Shown: positions 5,286 through 13,562 of the stretch, piece by piece
Position numbering within the stretch: the first letter of the stretch is position 1
Layout: each line of letters starts with the position of its first letter
NCBI GenBank assembly: GCA_044450785.1
Contig: JBIOJM010000283.1
Location: 1 to 13,562 of the forward strand
DNA from: JBIOJM01 sp044450785
Lineage (GTDB): Bacteria > Planctomycetota > Planctomycetia > Isosphaerales > Isosphaeraceae
DNA: 13,562 nt
Reading direction: 5' to 3'
Program-made: the position numbers and the translations under genes
Notes under the pieces: model-generated
What the model was told of the DNA's origin: nothing
What the model saw: the letters and a program-made list of their open reading frames with translations, nothing else
Databases searched by the model: none

Positions 5286-7115
5286 ATGAAGCGACGCGAT
5301 GACATTCGAAATGTGGCCATTATAGCCCATGTCGACCATGGCAAGACAACCTTGGTGGACGCGATGCTGCGCCAGTCCGGCCAGTACCGAGCGTCGCAGC
5401 TCCGGGGAGAGCGGATCCTTGACTCCAATGACCTGGAGCGGGAACGGGGCATCACCATCCTTGCCAAGAACATCGCCATCAAGTACGGCGATATCAAGAT
5501 CAACCTGATCGACACGCCGGGCCACGCCGACTTCGGCGGCGAAGTGGAGCGGACCCTCCAGATGGCCGACGGGGCCCTGGTGCTGGTCGACGCCTTCGAG
5601 GGGCCGATGCCCCAGACCAAGTTCGTGCTCCGCAAGGCATTCGCCTGCCACATCCGGCCAATCGTCGTGATCAACAAGATCGACCGCCCCGATGCGCGGC
5701 CGATCGAAGTGCTCAATGAGATCTTCGACACCTTCGTCGAGCAAGGAGCCAGCGAGGCCCAGCTCGATTTCCCGTACATCTTCGCATCGGGAAAAGCCGG
5801 GTTCGCCTCGCACGAGCCCCACGCGGCGTCGGGAGACGTCAAGCCGCTCTTCGAGATGATCGTCCACCACGTACCAGGTCCGGTCGTGGATCCCGACAGT
5901 CCGTTCCGCATGCTCTGCACGACCCTCGACTTCTCCGAGTACGTGGGCCGGATCGCCATCGGCCGGATCGTCGCCGGGCGAGTCAGACGCGGACAGAAGG
6001 CCGTGCTCTTGAAGGCCGGCAACCAGCTCGTCACGGGCTCGATCGACAGCGTGCTCGTTTTTGACAAGCTGGGACGGACCGAGGTCGAATCGGCCGAGGC
6101 CGGCGACATCGTCGCCATCGTCGGGCTCGCGACGGTCGACATCGGCGATACGATCGCCGACCCCGAGAATCCGGTCGCATTGCCGCGGATCGAGGTCGAC
6201 CAGCCGACCTTGAGCATGCTCTTCACCGTCAACGACTCGCCGCTTACGGGCGAGGGGCAATACCTGACGTCCCGGCACATCAAGGAGCGGCTCGACCGCG
6301 AGCTCGAGTCGAACGTGGCTCTGCAAGTCGAGCCCAGCGAGGATCGCGACGCGTTCATGGTCTCGGGCCGGGGGCTGCTCCACCTCTCCGTGCTGATCGA
6401 GACGATGCGCCGGGAAGGCTACGAGCTCGCCGTGGGCAAACCCGAGGTCATCTTCCGGACGGAAGGCGGCGTGACCTGCGAGCCGTTCGAGTTCCTGGTG
6501 ATCGACGTGCCCCACGCCCACGTCGGCCCGGCGATCGAGCTCACCGGCGCCCGGCGGGGCGAGATCACCAAGATGGATGTGAAGGGGGCCTACGCTCACC
6601 TCGAGTTCTTGATCCCGGCGCGGGGCCTGATTGGTCTGCGCAGCCGGCTGATGAGCGCGACCCAGGGCGAGGCCATCATGCATCACAACTTCCATGAGTA
6701 CCGGCCGACCAAGGGGGACGTGCCGCGCCGGGGGAACGGAGTCATGGTCAGCCTGGCCCGCGGCCAGGCCGTCGCTTTTGCGCTCGACAACCTGCAGCAG
6801 CGCGGCACCATGCTCGTGAAGCCGGGAGACCCCGTCTACGAGGGAATGATCATCGGCGAGAACGCACGCAACGAAGACATGGTCGTCAATCCCTGCAAGG
6901 AAAAGAAGCTGACCAACATGCGGGCCTCCGGCTCCGACAAGAACATCCTCCTCAAGCCGCCGCGCGAGCTCACACTCGAGCTCGCCCTCGAGTACATCGA
7001 GGATGACGAGCTGGTCGAGGTCACACCGTCTTCGATCCGGCTCCGCAAGAAGGTACTCAAAGAAGAGACCCGCAAGCGCTCCGAACGCTCCGGCAGCAGG
7101 AAAGTCCAGGTGTGA
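5286..7115 (+). CDS. typA: Translational GTPase TypA/BipA
   Basis: This is a 609-residue ribosome-binding GTPase of the EF-G-like superfamily, matching the usual TypA/BipA length of about 605-615. The GTPase domain (1-200) has the P-loop 'AHVDHGKTT' at 14-22, switch I 'RERGITILAKN', the G3 motif 'DTPGHADF' from Asp76 and the G4 motif NKID at 130-133. A beta-barrel domain follows, then EF-G domain III/V-like segments ('GRGLLHLSVLIETMRREGYE', 'ARGLIGLRSRLMS') and the TypA-specific C-terminal domain. TypA acts on the 70S/50S ribosome in subunit assembly and stress or low-temperature adaptation. The start at 5286 is chosen because family members begin a few residues before 'NVAIIAHVDHGKTT'; the in-frame ATG at 5184 would add 34 unconserved residues. 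AGGA at 5278-5281 is a weak, close ribosome site. All key motifs are intact. Confidence 0.96.
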   Translation: MKRRDDIRNVAIIAHVDHGKTTLVDAMLRQSGQYRASQLRGERILDSNDLERERGITILAKNIAIKYGDIKINLIDTPGHADFGGEVERTLQMADGALVLVDAFEGPMPQTKFVLRKAFACHIRPIVVINKIDRPDARPIEVLNEIFDTFVEQGASEAQLDFPYIFASGKAGFASHEPHAASGDVKPLFEMIVHHVPGPVVDPDSPFRMLCTTLDFSEYVGRIAIGRIVAGRVRRGQKAVLLKAGNQLVTGSIDSVLVFDKLGRTEVESAEAGDIVAIVGLATVDIGDTIADPENPVALPRIEVDQPTLSMLFTVNDSPLTGEGQYLTSRHIKERLDRELESNVALQVEPSEDRDAFMVSGRGLLHLSVLIETMRREGYELAVGKPEVIFRTEGGVTCEPFEFLVIDVPHAHVGPAIELTGARRGEITKMDVKGAYAHLEFLIPARGLIGLRSRLMSATQGEAIMHHNFHEYRPTKGDVPRRGNGVMVSLARGQAVAFALDNLQQRGTMLVKPGDPVYEGMIIGENARNEDMVVNPCKEKKLTNMRASGSDKNILLKPPRELTLELALEYIEDDELVEVTPSSIRLRKKVLKEETRKRSERSGSRKVQV

Positions 7116-7122
7116 TGGGAGA

Positions 7123-7165
7123 GGTGAAGCGTCCGGTCGGGTGGGACCAGCCGGACGCGGTCACC
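7123..7165. terminator. Hairpin between convergent genes
   Basis: GCGTCCGG (7129-7136) pairs with CCGGACGC (7151-7158), extended by GGTGA (7123-7127) with TCACC (7161-7165) across a small asymmetric internal loop. It begins 8 bases after the typA stop and lies between typA and the convergent nuclease gene. It could stop transcription from either side, but there is no T-tract, so factor-independent termination is uncertain. Confidence 0.35.
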
Positions 7166-7214
7166 CTCGAGCCCGACGATCTCCATGTCCGGCCTCCTCG
7201 TACCCGGGAATCGT

Positions 7215-7856
7215 TCAGTTGCTGGGATATTCCCCGTGCTGCTTCATCCATGTCGTCAGGTCGCGCATCCGCGCCCGGAACTGATGCGGCGGCTCGAACG
7301 GCAGGGGACCGATGTCCTTGGCTGCGGCCACGACCTCGGCGGCCTCCTTGGGCAAGCCGTTGTCGCCGAAGTGGCCGACCGTCTCGCTGCTGAACCGAGC
7401 CTTGATGGCCAGCACCGAGTAGTTGCGGCCGTTGATGAACAGGTAAGCGAGCGTCCGGTCATAAGGGTCGAGGGTTGGGCACCGCAGCAGCTCGATCTCG
7501 CTGGCGGCCGCGAACGCACCCTGAGCGAACGCCTTCGCCTCGGGCCCGAGCGGCTGGTCAAAAGGGAGATTGTGCTCCAGCCGGCGAATCTCGGGCGTGT
7601 CGATACCCAGGATCCGGATGATCTCGGTCTGCCTGCCGCCCCAGTTGATCAAGACCCCATCACCATCCTCCACGGTGATCGCGGCCGGGTCGACCTTCAC
7701 CCGCTGGCCGTGCGGCCGAGTCTGAGCCTTGCCCGGCGCAGGCTGGGCTTTCGTTTGCGCGTCGGCGGCGCGGGGAGCCGGAACTTGTCCCATGACAAAG
7801 GGAGCCAACCCCATCCCGACCAGTGTCCAAGCGATGGTTCGAAAAGGAACGTGCAT
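7215..7856 (-). CDS. Exported staphylococcal-nuclease-like protein
   Basis: This is a 213-residue protein. An N-terminal hydrophobic stretch (about residues 5-22, 'IAWTLVGMGLAPFVMG') after an Arg looks like a signal peptide, followed by a Pro/Ala/Gln-rich linker to about residue 55. The SNase OB-fold (about 60-165) contains 'ITVEDGDGVLI' and 'IIRILGIDTPEIRR', then 'LGPEAKAFAQGAF' and 'DPYDRTLAYLFINGRN'. Residues equivalent to Arg35, Glu43 and Arg87 of staphylococcal nuclease are Arg81, Glu89 and Arg134, with the calcium-ligand Asp86 also present. The usual DGDT is DGDG. Hydrolysis of extracellular or periplasmic nucleic acid is therefore plausible. The start at 7856 is set by GGAGGA 5 bases upstream and by the signal peptide. 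It lies 82 bp downstream of the epimerase gene on the same strand and may be the last gene of that run. Confidence 0.82.
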   Translation of the reverse strand: MHVPFRTIAWTLVGMGLAPFVMGQVPAPRAADAQTKAQPAPGKAQTRPHGQRVKVDPAAITVEDGDGVLINWGGRQTEIIRILGIDTPEIRRLEHNLPFDQPLGPEAKAFAQGAFAAASEIELLRCPTLDPYDRTLAYLFINGRNYSVLAIKARFSSETVGHFGDNGLPKEAAEVVAAAKDIGPLPFEPPHQFRARMRDLTTWMKQHGEYPSN

Positions 7857-7938
7857 CGAATCCTCCGGGCGATTCAACTCGCCGAGCCATTCAGGGAAAG
7901 AGACAGTCACTCACGCGGAGAGGTTCAGACAGCGTCGA

Positions 7939-8778
7939 TCACAGGCGCGATTTGACGAACGTCAGCCCGTCACGGCAGAGGCCAAGCGGGTCGGGGAAGA
8001 GGTCGCGCCAGACCTTGGTGGCGGCGGCCAGGGCCGGCAGCGCCCGGCCAAACGCCTCGATCGTCAGGTATCCATTGTAGCCGCTCTGTTTCAGCCCGCT
8101 CCAGAACTCATCCCAGTGAACCTGCCCGGTCCCGGGAATCCCCCGGTCATTCTCCGAAACGTGAACATGGATCGTGTCGGCGGCACACGCGGCGATCGCC
8201 CGGGCCTGGCTCTTCTCCTCGATATGGGCGTGGAAGCTGTCGTACATCATCTTGCAACAGGGGTGGTTGACGGCCCGCACGAACCGCGACGTCTGCGCGG
8301 CGGTGGTGAGGAAGTAGATCTCGAACCGGTTCAAGTACTCGACGGCCAGCCTGATGCCACGGGCCTGGGCTTTCTCGGCGGCGCGCTGGAGCGTTTCGAC
8401 CCCGTACTTGAACTCAGCCTCGGTCGGCCCCTCGCCCGAAAAGACGCCGATGGCCGAGTGGGTCGGGCCGCAGAGGATCTCGCAGCCGAAAGCCTGGCCG
8501 CACTCCATGACCCTGTCAAGGTAGGCGACGGCCGCGGCGCGGATCTTGGGATCGGGCGAGATCGGGTTGGTTTCCGGGCCCATGACGGTGACGGCCGTCG
8601 CGCCCAGGCCCAGGCTCTTGATCCGCTTGCCCAGGCGCTCGAACGGAGCGAGGTCGGCCGTGTCGAAGATCGGGACCTCGACGGCGTCGAAGCCGAGGGC
8701 TTTGATGTGGTCAAGGATCGCATCGTGCTGCTCGGTGACGTGGGTTGTCCACAAGAGCAGGTTCATGCCGGTTTTCAT
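7939..8778 (-). CDS. Ketose 3-epimerase-like TIM-barrel enzyme
   Basis: This is a 279-residue protein of the sugar phosphate isomerase/epimerase superfamily, closest by motif to D-tagatose/D-psicose 3-epimerases. Those enzymes invert C3 of free ketoses through a divalent metal (usually Mn2+ or Co2+). The expected metal ligands are visible: Glu147 in 'LAVEYLNRFE', Asp180 in 'MMYDSFHAHIEE', a His in 'IHVHVSENDRG' and Glu241 in 'YLTIEAFG'. 'DSFHAHIEE' and 'ENDRGIPGTGQVHWDEF' are particularly epimerase-like. Length is typical (about 280-295). There is no signal peptide, so it is cytosolic. AGGA lies about 9 bases before the ATG. It starts 24 bp after the stop of the membrane-protein gene and precedes the nuclease gene by 82 bp. 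The true substrate could be another ketose or a keto-sugar intermediate made with the nearby dehydrogenase. Confidence 0.85.
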   Translation of the reverse strand: MKTGMNLLLWTTHVTEQHDAILDHIKALGFDAVEVPIFDTADLAPFERLGKRIKSLGLGATAVTVMGPETNPISPDPKIRAAAVAYLDRVMECGQAFGCEILCGPTHSAIGVFSGEGPTEAEFKYGVETLQRAAEKAQARGIRLAVEYLNRFEIYFLTTAAQTSRFVRAVNHPCCKMMYDSFHAHIEEKSQARAIAACAADTIHVHVSENDRGIPGTGQVHWDEFWSGLKQSGYNGYLTIEAFGRALPALAAATKVWRDLFPDPLGLCRDGLTFVKSRL

Positions 8779-8802
8779 GGATTCTTGTCCTGTTGAGACG
8801 GA

Positions 8803-9375
8803 TCATCGACCGAAAATATCACTACGATAGAACAGTGTAATAAAATAAAACCCCGTGCAGGCCCACAAGAGCCCCAGCACCAGCCCGAAGGTCTCCTGCC
8901 AGGAGCGCCGCAGCCTGCGCCGGCGCGAGCGCCGAAACGACCCGCCGGCCAGAAGAGCAAGACTCACATAAACCGCCATGAGTGGCGTGCCATAAAAGAA
9001 ACACACTCCGCTCATGACTCGCGGTCCTGGTCCCCCAACCGTTCCCAGAACCCTGTGGTATGCGACCGGCGGCCAGAGCAGCCACGCCGCCGACCCGCTT
9101 GAGAACCAAAGGATCCGCCCGGCACCCCACGGCTGGCGCCGCGCGGTCATGAGCAGGAGCGGCACGCCAATCAGCGATAGTCCACCCAGAACGAAGACGA
9201 ATCCCAGAAGCCAGGGAGAGCCCTGAAAAGCGAGCCAATTCCCTTGGGGGTTCTGGGCCGCCCGCAACTCCCTGAGCACCAGCCAGAGACCGAGCGCCGC
9301 GCCGGCGATCAGAAGCATTGCCACGCCGATGCTCAGGCTGTCAGCTCGACGAGGTGCGGAGGATTCTTGGTTCAT
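8803..9375 (-). CDS. Unknown integral membrane protein
   Basis: This is a 190-residue hydrophobic protein that I do not recognise. About five membrane segments are visible, near residues 14-35, 52-78, 84-106, 120-146 and 162-183. Between the last two is a strongly basic loop (about 147-158, 'RRSRRRRLRRSW'), which by the positive-inside rule should be cytoplasmic. There are no catalytic or transporter motifs. The start at 9375 follows GAGGTG 8 bases upstream. The stop is 24 bp before the epimerase start, so the two are probably co-transcribed, but I see no functional link to sugar metabolism. Confidence 0.75.
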   Translation of the reverse strand: MNQESSAPRRADSLSIGVAMLLIAGAALGLWLVLRELRAAQNPQGNWLAFQGSPWLLGFVFVLGGLSLIGVPLLLMTARRQPWGAGRILWFSSGSAAWLLWPPVAYHRVLGTVGGPGPRVMSGVCFFYGTPLMAVYVSLALLAGGSFRRSRRRRLRRSWQETFGLVLGLLWACTGFYFITLFYRSDIFGR

Positions 9376-9456
9376 TGCGGGTCACCTCACCCGGTCTCTT
9401 CAATCCCAAGAGGTCATCGTGGCATTCCAGTGTCAAACGTCCTCACCTGATAATTC

Positions 9457-9503
9457 AATCGCGAGGCGATGGCCTTGATCAAACAATCGCTGAAATCGCG
9501 AGG
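9457..9503. repeat. Direct repeat of AATCGCGAGG in an intergenic gap
   Basis: AATCGCGAGG occurs at 9457-9466 and 9494-9503, start points 37 bp apart, with the palindrome TTGATCAA (9475-9482) between them. The gap separates two minus-strand genes, and the repeats lie 80-130 bp upstream of the membrane-protein start. An operator is possible but unsupported. Confidence 0.3.
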
Positions 9504-9522
9504 ACGACCGTTCTTCGGGACT

Positions 9523-9972
9523 TTAAGCGACCCATTCCGCCGGTTCTAGACGCTCGATTCGTTCGCGCCAGTGCGCGGCGACGTCTTCGAGCAATTTTGG
9601 AACGGAAAGTGCCCAGATTCGCCGGTTGGTCGCGCAGGCAATCGTCATTTCCACATCTTTGGGAACTCCGGAGAATTTGCTCCAGAGAAGTGGATAGAGA
9701 TCCACGTCACGACCGGCCTCAAATTCGCTCGCGCACCGCGAGAAACCCTGTCGGACGATCTCATCGTTGTCGAGCAGCCATTGCTTTGCTTCCTGAGGAT
9801 CGGAGGGAACGGCCGGTCCCTTGCAGCGAAGATCGACGTACCAAAGGAGCGTAGGATCGACCTCCTGCCCGCATTCCTCATAGCTCTCGAAGATCATATC
9901 CTCGTCCAACTCAATTCCGGTGCGGATCGCGCCGTCGGCGCGGCCCTGTCTGTAAAAGGTTAGCTTCGGCAT
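9523..9972 (-). CDS. Unknown small soluble protein
   Basis: This is a 149-residue acidic protein that I do not recognise. It has no membrane segment or signal peptide. Visible features are an N-terminal strand-like 'PKLTFYRQGRADGAIRTGIE', an acidic stretch (about 23-38), a central 'PLLWSKFSGVPKDVEM' and a helical C-terminus rich in Arg and Glu. The ATG at 9972 is preferred over an in-frame GTG at 9975 because AAGGAG lies 7 bases before the ATG but only 4 before the GTG. It lies 93 bp downstream of the dehydrogenase and 147 bp upstream of the membrane-protein gene on the same strand. It reads as a genuine gene because it has a strong ribosome site and ordinary codon use. Confidence 0.7.
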   Translation of the reverse strand: MPKLTFYRQGRADGAIRTGIELDEDMIFESYEECGQEVDPTLLWYVDLRCKGPAVPSDPQEAKQWLLDNDEIVRQGFSRCASEFEAGRDVDLYPLLWSKFSGVPKDVEMTIACATNRRIWALSVPKLLEDVAAHWRERIERLEPAEWVA

Positions 9973-10065
9973 CACCGTTCTCCTTCACCGCTCACGACGA
10001 CCGCTTGCAATGTCTCCGATCTGCTTTCCCGATTCGTTCTCTCGCCGCTCTGCCGCTATGGTTCT

Positions 10066-11214
<1,149 letters not shown>

Positions 11215-11231
11215 GTGGTCTCCTCCGAGTG

Positions 11232-12071
11232 TCATTCACTGGGGTTAGAGGGTCCGTTCGAAGGGCCGGCTGGAGTCGGTGGCTCCCGCAGCCCGGCGTC
11301 GACCAGCAGTTTTTCGGACCAGCATGCTGATTCCTCGTCGAGGGGGGGAATCGGCTGCCGATTGTAGTCGATCCGAAGCGGATAGGCGCCGGCTTCATAA
11401 ATTCGAGCGATGGCCGCCTGGAGGTCAAGCACGACGTCGGGCTCACCCGGCTTGAGTGGAATCCCGACGCGCGGCAAGCGCGACTTGAGATCGACCGGGT
11501 AGAACTCATAGTCCAAGCTGTCGACCCGCAAGACGTTGATCACATAGCCACCCGGCTGGAACCCCTGGAGCACGGCCTTCGGCAGCCGGACCAAAGGCTT
11601 GCCACCCCGCAGCAAGTCCACTTCGACAATGTTGACCTCAGCCGCCCAGAGCCTCCTCCGTTTACGAACATAAAGGCCCCTTGCCTTATGGTCGGCCTTG
11701 TTGTTCGGGCTGACGAACTCGATCCCCGTGATCAAGTTCCGGGTGTCGATCTCGTAAATCTGGAGGTAGTCTTCCCGGACCTCGTTTTCCAGTGAATGCA
11801 GACGTACGGGTTCATCCGCGACCAGCGTGCCGCCCGGCGACTCGGATGTCGTTGGCAAACGCTGTTGTGTCCTGAGCAGAGCCACGTCGGGGTAGACCAA
11901 TCGCTCGGGCCTCTCCAGCCAGATTCGACTCTCGACATCGACATAATAGCCTCGGTTGTTGAGCTGCGGCTGTAGCTGCTCGTCCGCAGCGGAGATGAAC
12001 CGGTGGTGGGCGCCTCGCCAGACCTCAGGGTCTTCAAGGTAGGGGTCCATTCCAGGGAAAGGGCTACGCAC
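11232..12071 (-). CDS. DUF4058 family protein
   Basis: This is a 279-residue protein that begins with the family hallmark 'RSPFPGMDPYLEDPEVW', followed by 'HHRFISAADEQL'. DUF4058 proteins are abundant in cyanobacteria and planctomycetes, often in many copies, and have no established function that I know. The middle has 'ITGIEFVSPNNKADHKARG' and 'NIVEVDLLRGGKPL', an acidic-x-x-Lys arrangement that could suggest a PD-(D/E)XK-like core; this is inference only. The C-terminal 15 residues are Pro/Ser-rich and probably disordered. It starts with GTG at 12071, fixed by a strong AAGGAGGA 6 bases upstream and by the conserved N-terminus. It sits between two carbohydrate genes, 38 bp after the isomerase stop and 17 bp before the dehydrogenase start. 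Confidence 0.9.
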   Translation of the reverse strand: MRSPFPGMDPYLEDPEVWRGAHHRFISAADEQLQPQLNNRGYYVDVESRIWLERPERLVYPDVALLRTQQRLPTTSESPGGTLVADEPVRLHSLENEVREDYLQIYEIDTRNLITGIEFVSPNNKADHKARGLYVRKRRRLWAAEVNIVEVDLLRGGKPLVRLPKAVLQGFQPGGYVINVLRVDSLDYEFYPVDLKSRLPRVGIPLKPGEPDVVLDLQAAIARIYEAGAYPLRIDYNRQPIPPLDEESACWSEKLLVDAGLREPPTPAGPSNGPSNPSE

Positions 12072-12109
12072 GATCGGTCCTCCTTAGCTGCTTCGATGAG
12101 GTGAACTCT

Positions 12110-13159
12110 CTACTCTTTCCACCCATGTGCGTCGCGGACGGCGATCATCGCCGCCAGGATGTCGTGCCAGGTCGTTGGATTCATCATGACGGCGTTCGGG
12201 AACATGCAGCCGTCCCAGCAGACGTGGCGGATCTTCTTGGTGAGCTTGCCGGTCTCGTCGCGGAGCCAGAAGCCGGCGTGATGGGGGATGTCGAGCTTGC
12301 CGTTGGGGTCGGAGGCCAGGCAATGGCGGCCCGTGTGGTCGTGGGTGCCGGACCCGAAGACGGTGGCGTCGTTCTGGGCGACGTGGAAGTCGATCGTCCA
12401 GGGCCGGAGGGAAGCCGTCAGTGTCTTGAGGGCCGCGTCCAAGATGGCGCGGTCGCTCCAGTCGAAGTCCTTGGGCAGGATCCGGTCCTCGGGAGCGTTT
12501 TCGCCGAGCGTGTAGAGCAAGGTGTGCGCCATGTCGGCCTGGAAGCCGACGGTCGCGGGTTCACCGACCCGCTCGAGCAGGTCGACCATCGTGCGCCACG
12601 AGTGCATCCCGCCCCAGCAGATTTCGCCCTCGGCGGCCAATCGCTCGCCATGATCGCGGGCGATCGCGGCGGCTCGCTTGAACGTCTCGGCAATCGTTTG
12701 CTGGTTGCCCTCGGGGTCTTTGGCCCAATCGGCGGGCGATGCGGCCGAGTCGATGCGGACCACGCCATCAGGGCGAACGCCCAGCTCGCGGAGCGTCTTG
12801 GCGATCCGGCAGGCCTTGCGGACGGCGGTCAGGTAATTCTCGCGCTGGCGCTGGTCACCCATCGCCGAGGCGTCGAACCACACCGGCGCCGTCACCGAGC
12901 CCACCACGAACCCCCTGGCCGCGATCTTGCCGGCCACCGACTTGAGGTCGTCGTCACCGATGTCGATGCTGATATGCGGGTCGTAGAGGAAGAGGTCGAC
13001 GCCGTCGAACTTGATCCCGTCGACCTCGGCCGCGGCGGTCAGGTCGAGCATCGTGTCGAGGTCGACCGTCGGCTCGGCACCCGGGCTCCCCTTGCCGACC
13101 AGCCCGGGCCACATCGCGTTGTGTAGTTTCGGAAACGTGTTGGGATGGCTGCCGCTCAT
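12110..13159 (-). CDS. Sugar phosphate isomerase/epimerase, xylose isomerase-like
   Basis: This is a 349-residue cytosolic TIM-barrel protein of the xylose-isomerase-like (AP endonuclease 2) superfamily. Candidate metal ligands are Glu179 in 'AAEGEICWGG', Asp209 in 'FQADMAHTLLY' and His259 in 'IDFHVAQND', with a later acidic residue in 'LASDPNGKLD' possibly completing the site. It is about 60 residues longer than the 3-epimerase-like protein encoded at 7939-8778 and clearly a different subfamily. The start at 13159 follows GAGGGAGA; an in-frame ATG at 13204 would add 15 residues upstream of that site. It is the first gene of the probable operon with DUF4058 and the Gfo/Idh/MocA dehydrogenase. 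A pathway that oxidises a sugar and then isomerises the product is consistent with the context, but the substrate is unknown. Confidence 0.85.
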   Translation of the reverse strand: MSGSHPNTFPKLHNAMWPGLVGKGSPGAEPTVDLDTMLDLTAAAEVDGIKFDGVDLFLYDPHISIDIGDDDLKSVAGKIAARGFVVGSVTAPVWFDASAMGDQRQRENYLTAVRKACRIAKTLRELGVRPDGVVRIDSAASPADWAKDPEGNQQTIAETFKRAAAIARDHGERLAAEGEICWGGMHSWRTMVDLLERVGEPATVGFQADMAHTLLYTLGENAPEDRILPKDFDWSDRAILDAALKTLTASLRPWTIDFHVAQNDATVFGSGTHDHTGRHCLASDPNGKLDIPHHAGFWLRDETGKLTKKIRHVCWDGCMFPNAVMMNPTTWHDILAAMIAVRDAHGWKE

Positions 13160-13176
13160 CGATTCTCCCTCTTTGG

Positions 13177-13204
13177 TTTGTACGGCGGTTGGGTGTCTTT
13201 CCAA
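13177..13204 (-). promoter_or_regulatory. Weak candidate promoter for the isomerase operon
   Basis: Read on the minus strand, TTGGAA (13204-13199) and TACAAA (13182-13177) are 16 bases apart, each matching 4 of 6 consensus positions. This would give a very short leader before the ATG at 13159. Nearby, CGCAC (13232-13236) and GTGCG (13241-13245) form a small hairpin. Nothing stronger was seen between 13160 and 13272. Confidence 0.2.
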
Positions 13205-13272
13205 TCAGGAGAGCGGTTTACGCTCGGGTCGCGCACCGGAGTGCGAACCGTCATACTAACCCGACGCGCAAG

Positions 13273-13562
13273 TTTTGAAGTTGCGCTTTTTGGATTTTGC
13301 CCCGTAGGGGCCGTAACATATCAGCCCAGGGCAACGCCCTGGGAACAGACGAACAACACGAATCAGCACAGCCCTGAAAGGGCGAAACAAGGACAGGCTC
13401 ACAGCCTCAATGGAAAATGAAGAGCGGTGCCGCTGGAATTGAACACCTTGTTCAGCCCTTTCAGGGCACGGCTCATTACGTTTTCCAGATCCCAGGGCGT
13501 TGCCCTGGGCTGGCATGTCGCTGCCCCTTCGGGGCGAACGCAAGAAAAGCGCAACATCAAAA
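13273..13562. repeat. Mirrored inverted repeat of nested palindromes
   Basis: The region is an imperfect inverted repeat centred near 13418. Paired blocks from outside inwards are: 13273-13290 with 13545-13562 (17 of 18); 13299-13311 with 13523-13535 (GCCCC...GGGGC palindromes); 13324-13344 with 13490-13510 (21 of 21, each itself a CCCAGGGC/GCCCTGGG-type palindrome); 13371-13383 with 13455-13467 (13 of 13); and 13386-13392 with 13446-13452. The order of blocks is the same on both arms. It abuts the window end and may extend further. I recall similar CCCAGGGC and GCCCCTTCGGGGC palindromes as dispersed repeats in planctomycetes, from memory only. The open frames across it are not protein-like. 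Confidence 0.8.

Noticed and set aside
5241..6695. Open frame of 484 codons on the minus strand
   Set aside because: It is the mirror of typA, which is unmistakable on the plus strand.
12101..13126. Open frame of 341 codons on the plus strand
   Set aside because: It is the mirror of the isomerase gene and has no recognisable motif.
13256..13543. Open frame of 95 codons on the minus strand at the right end
   Set aside because: It runs through the nested inverted repeat, so its sequence is explained by palindromes; such frames are commonly mis-annotated.
13273..13562. Possible CRISPR array
   Set aside because: The repeated blocks are mirrored and differ from each other; there are no equal-length direct repeats with unique spacers.

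Overview
The window is about 63% GC by eye and looks like a chromosomal segment of a planctomycete. The Isosphaeraceae/Gemmataceae type is my inference. It rests on the mix of a DUF4058 protein, several sugar isomerase/epimerase and Gfo/Idh/MocA genes, effector-associated-domain (EAD) proteins, and families of palindromic intergenic repeats. No rRNA, tRNA, CRISPR array or transposase gene was seen.

Left part (1-3897): a plus-strand cluster that looks like a decayed EAD/STAND-NTPase conflict (defence) locus. A repeat-rich leader (70-107 and 165-288) is followed by a good sigma70-like promoter (308-336). Next come a protein made of two EAD-like domains (487-1089), an NTPase cut off directly after its Walker A motif (1093-2193), an apparently intact EAD plus trypsin-like protease with its own candidate promoter (2207-3352), and a 33-codon stub of another EAD gene (3392-3493). 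The stub ends where a degenerate hexanucleotide repeat begins. That repeat occurs in two inverted copies of eleven units each (3481-3647). EAD pairs are thought to connect NTPase sensors to effectors, so this locus kept its adaptor-like protein and one effector but lost the sensor.

Middle part (3898-7856): a minus-strand CPA2-type cation/proton antiporter and a divergent plus-strand typA/bipA (ribosome-associated GTPase) share a 161-bp intergenic region. typA converges on a minus-strand gene for an exported staphylococcal-nuclease-like protein.

Right part (7215-13159): seven genes run on the minus strand. In transcription order they are a TIM-barrel sugar isomerase, a DUF4058 protein, a Gfo/Idh/MocA dehydrogenase, an unknown soluble protein, an unknown membrane protein, a tagatose/psicose-3-epimerase-like enzyme and the nuclease. 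The first three are 38 and 17 bp apart and are very probably one operon. The two isomerases and the dehydrogenase suggest oxidation and epimerisation of an unusual sugar or polyol, with the substrate unknown.

The window ends in a mirrored inverted repeat of at least 290 bp (13273-13562) built from nested short palindromes. It reaches the last base and may continue beyond.
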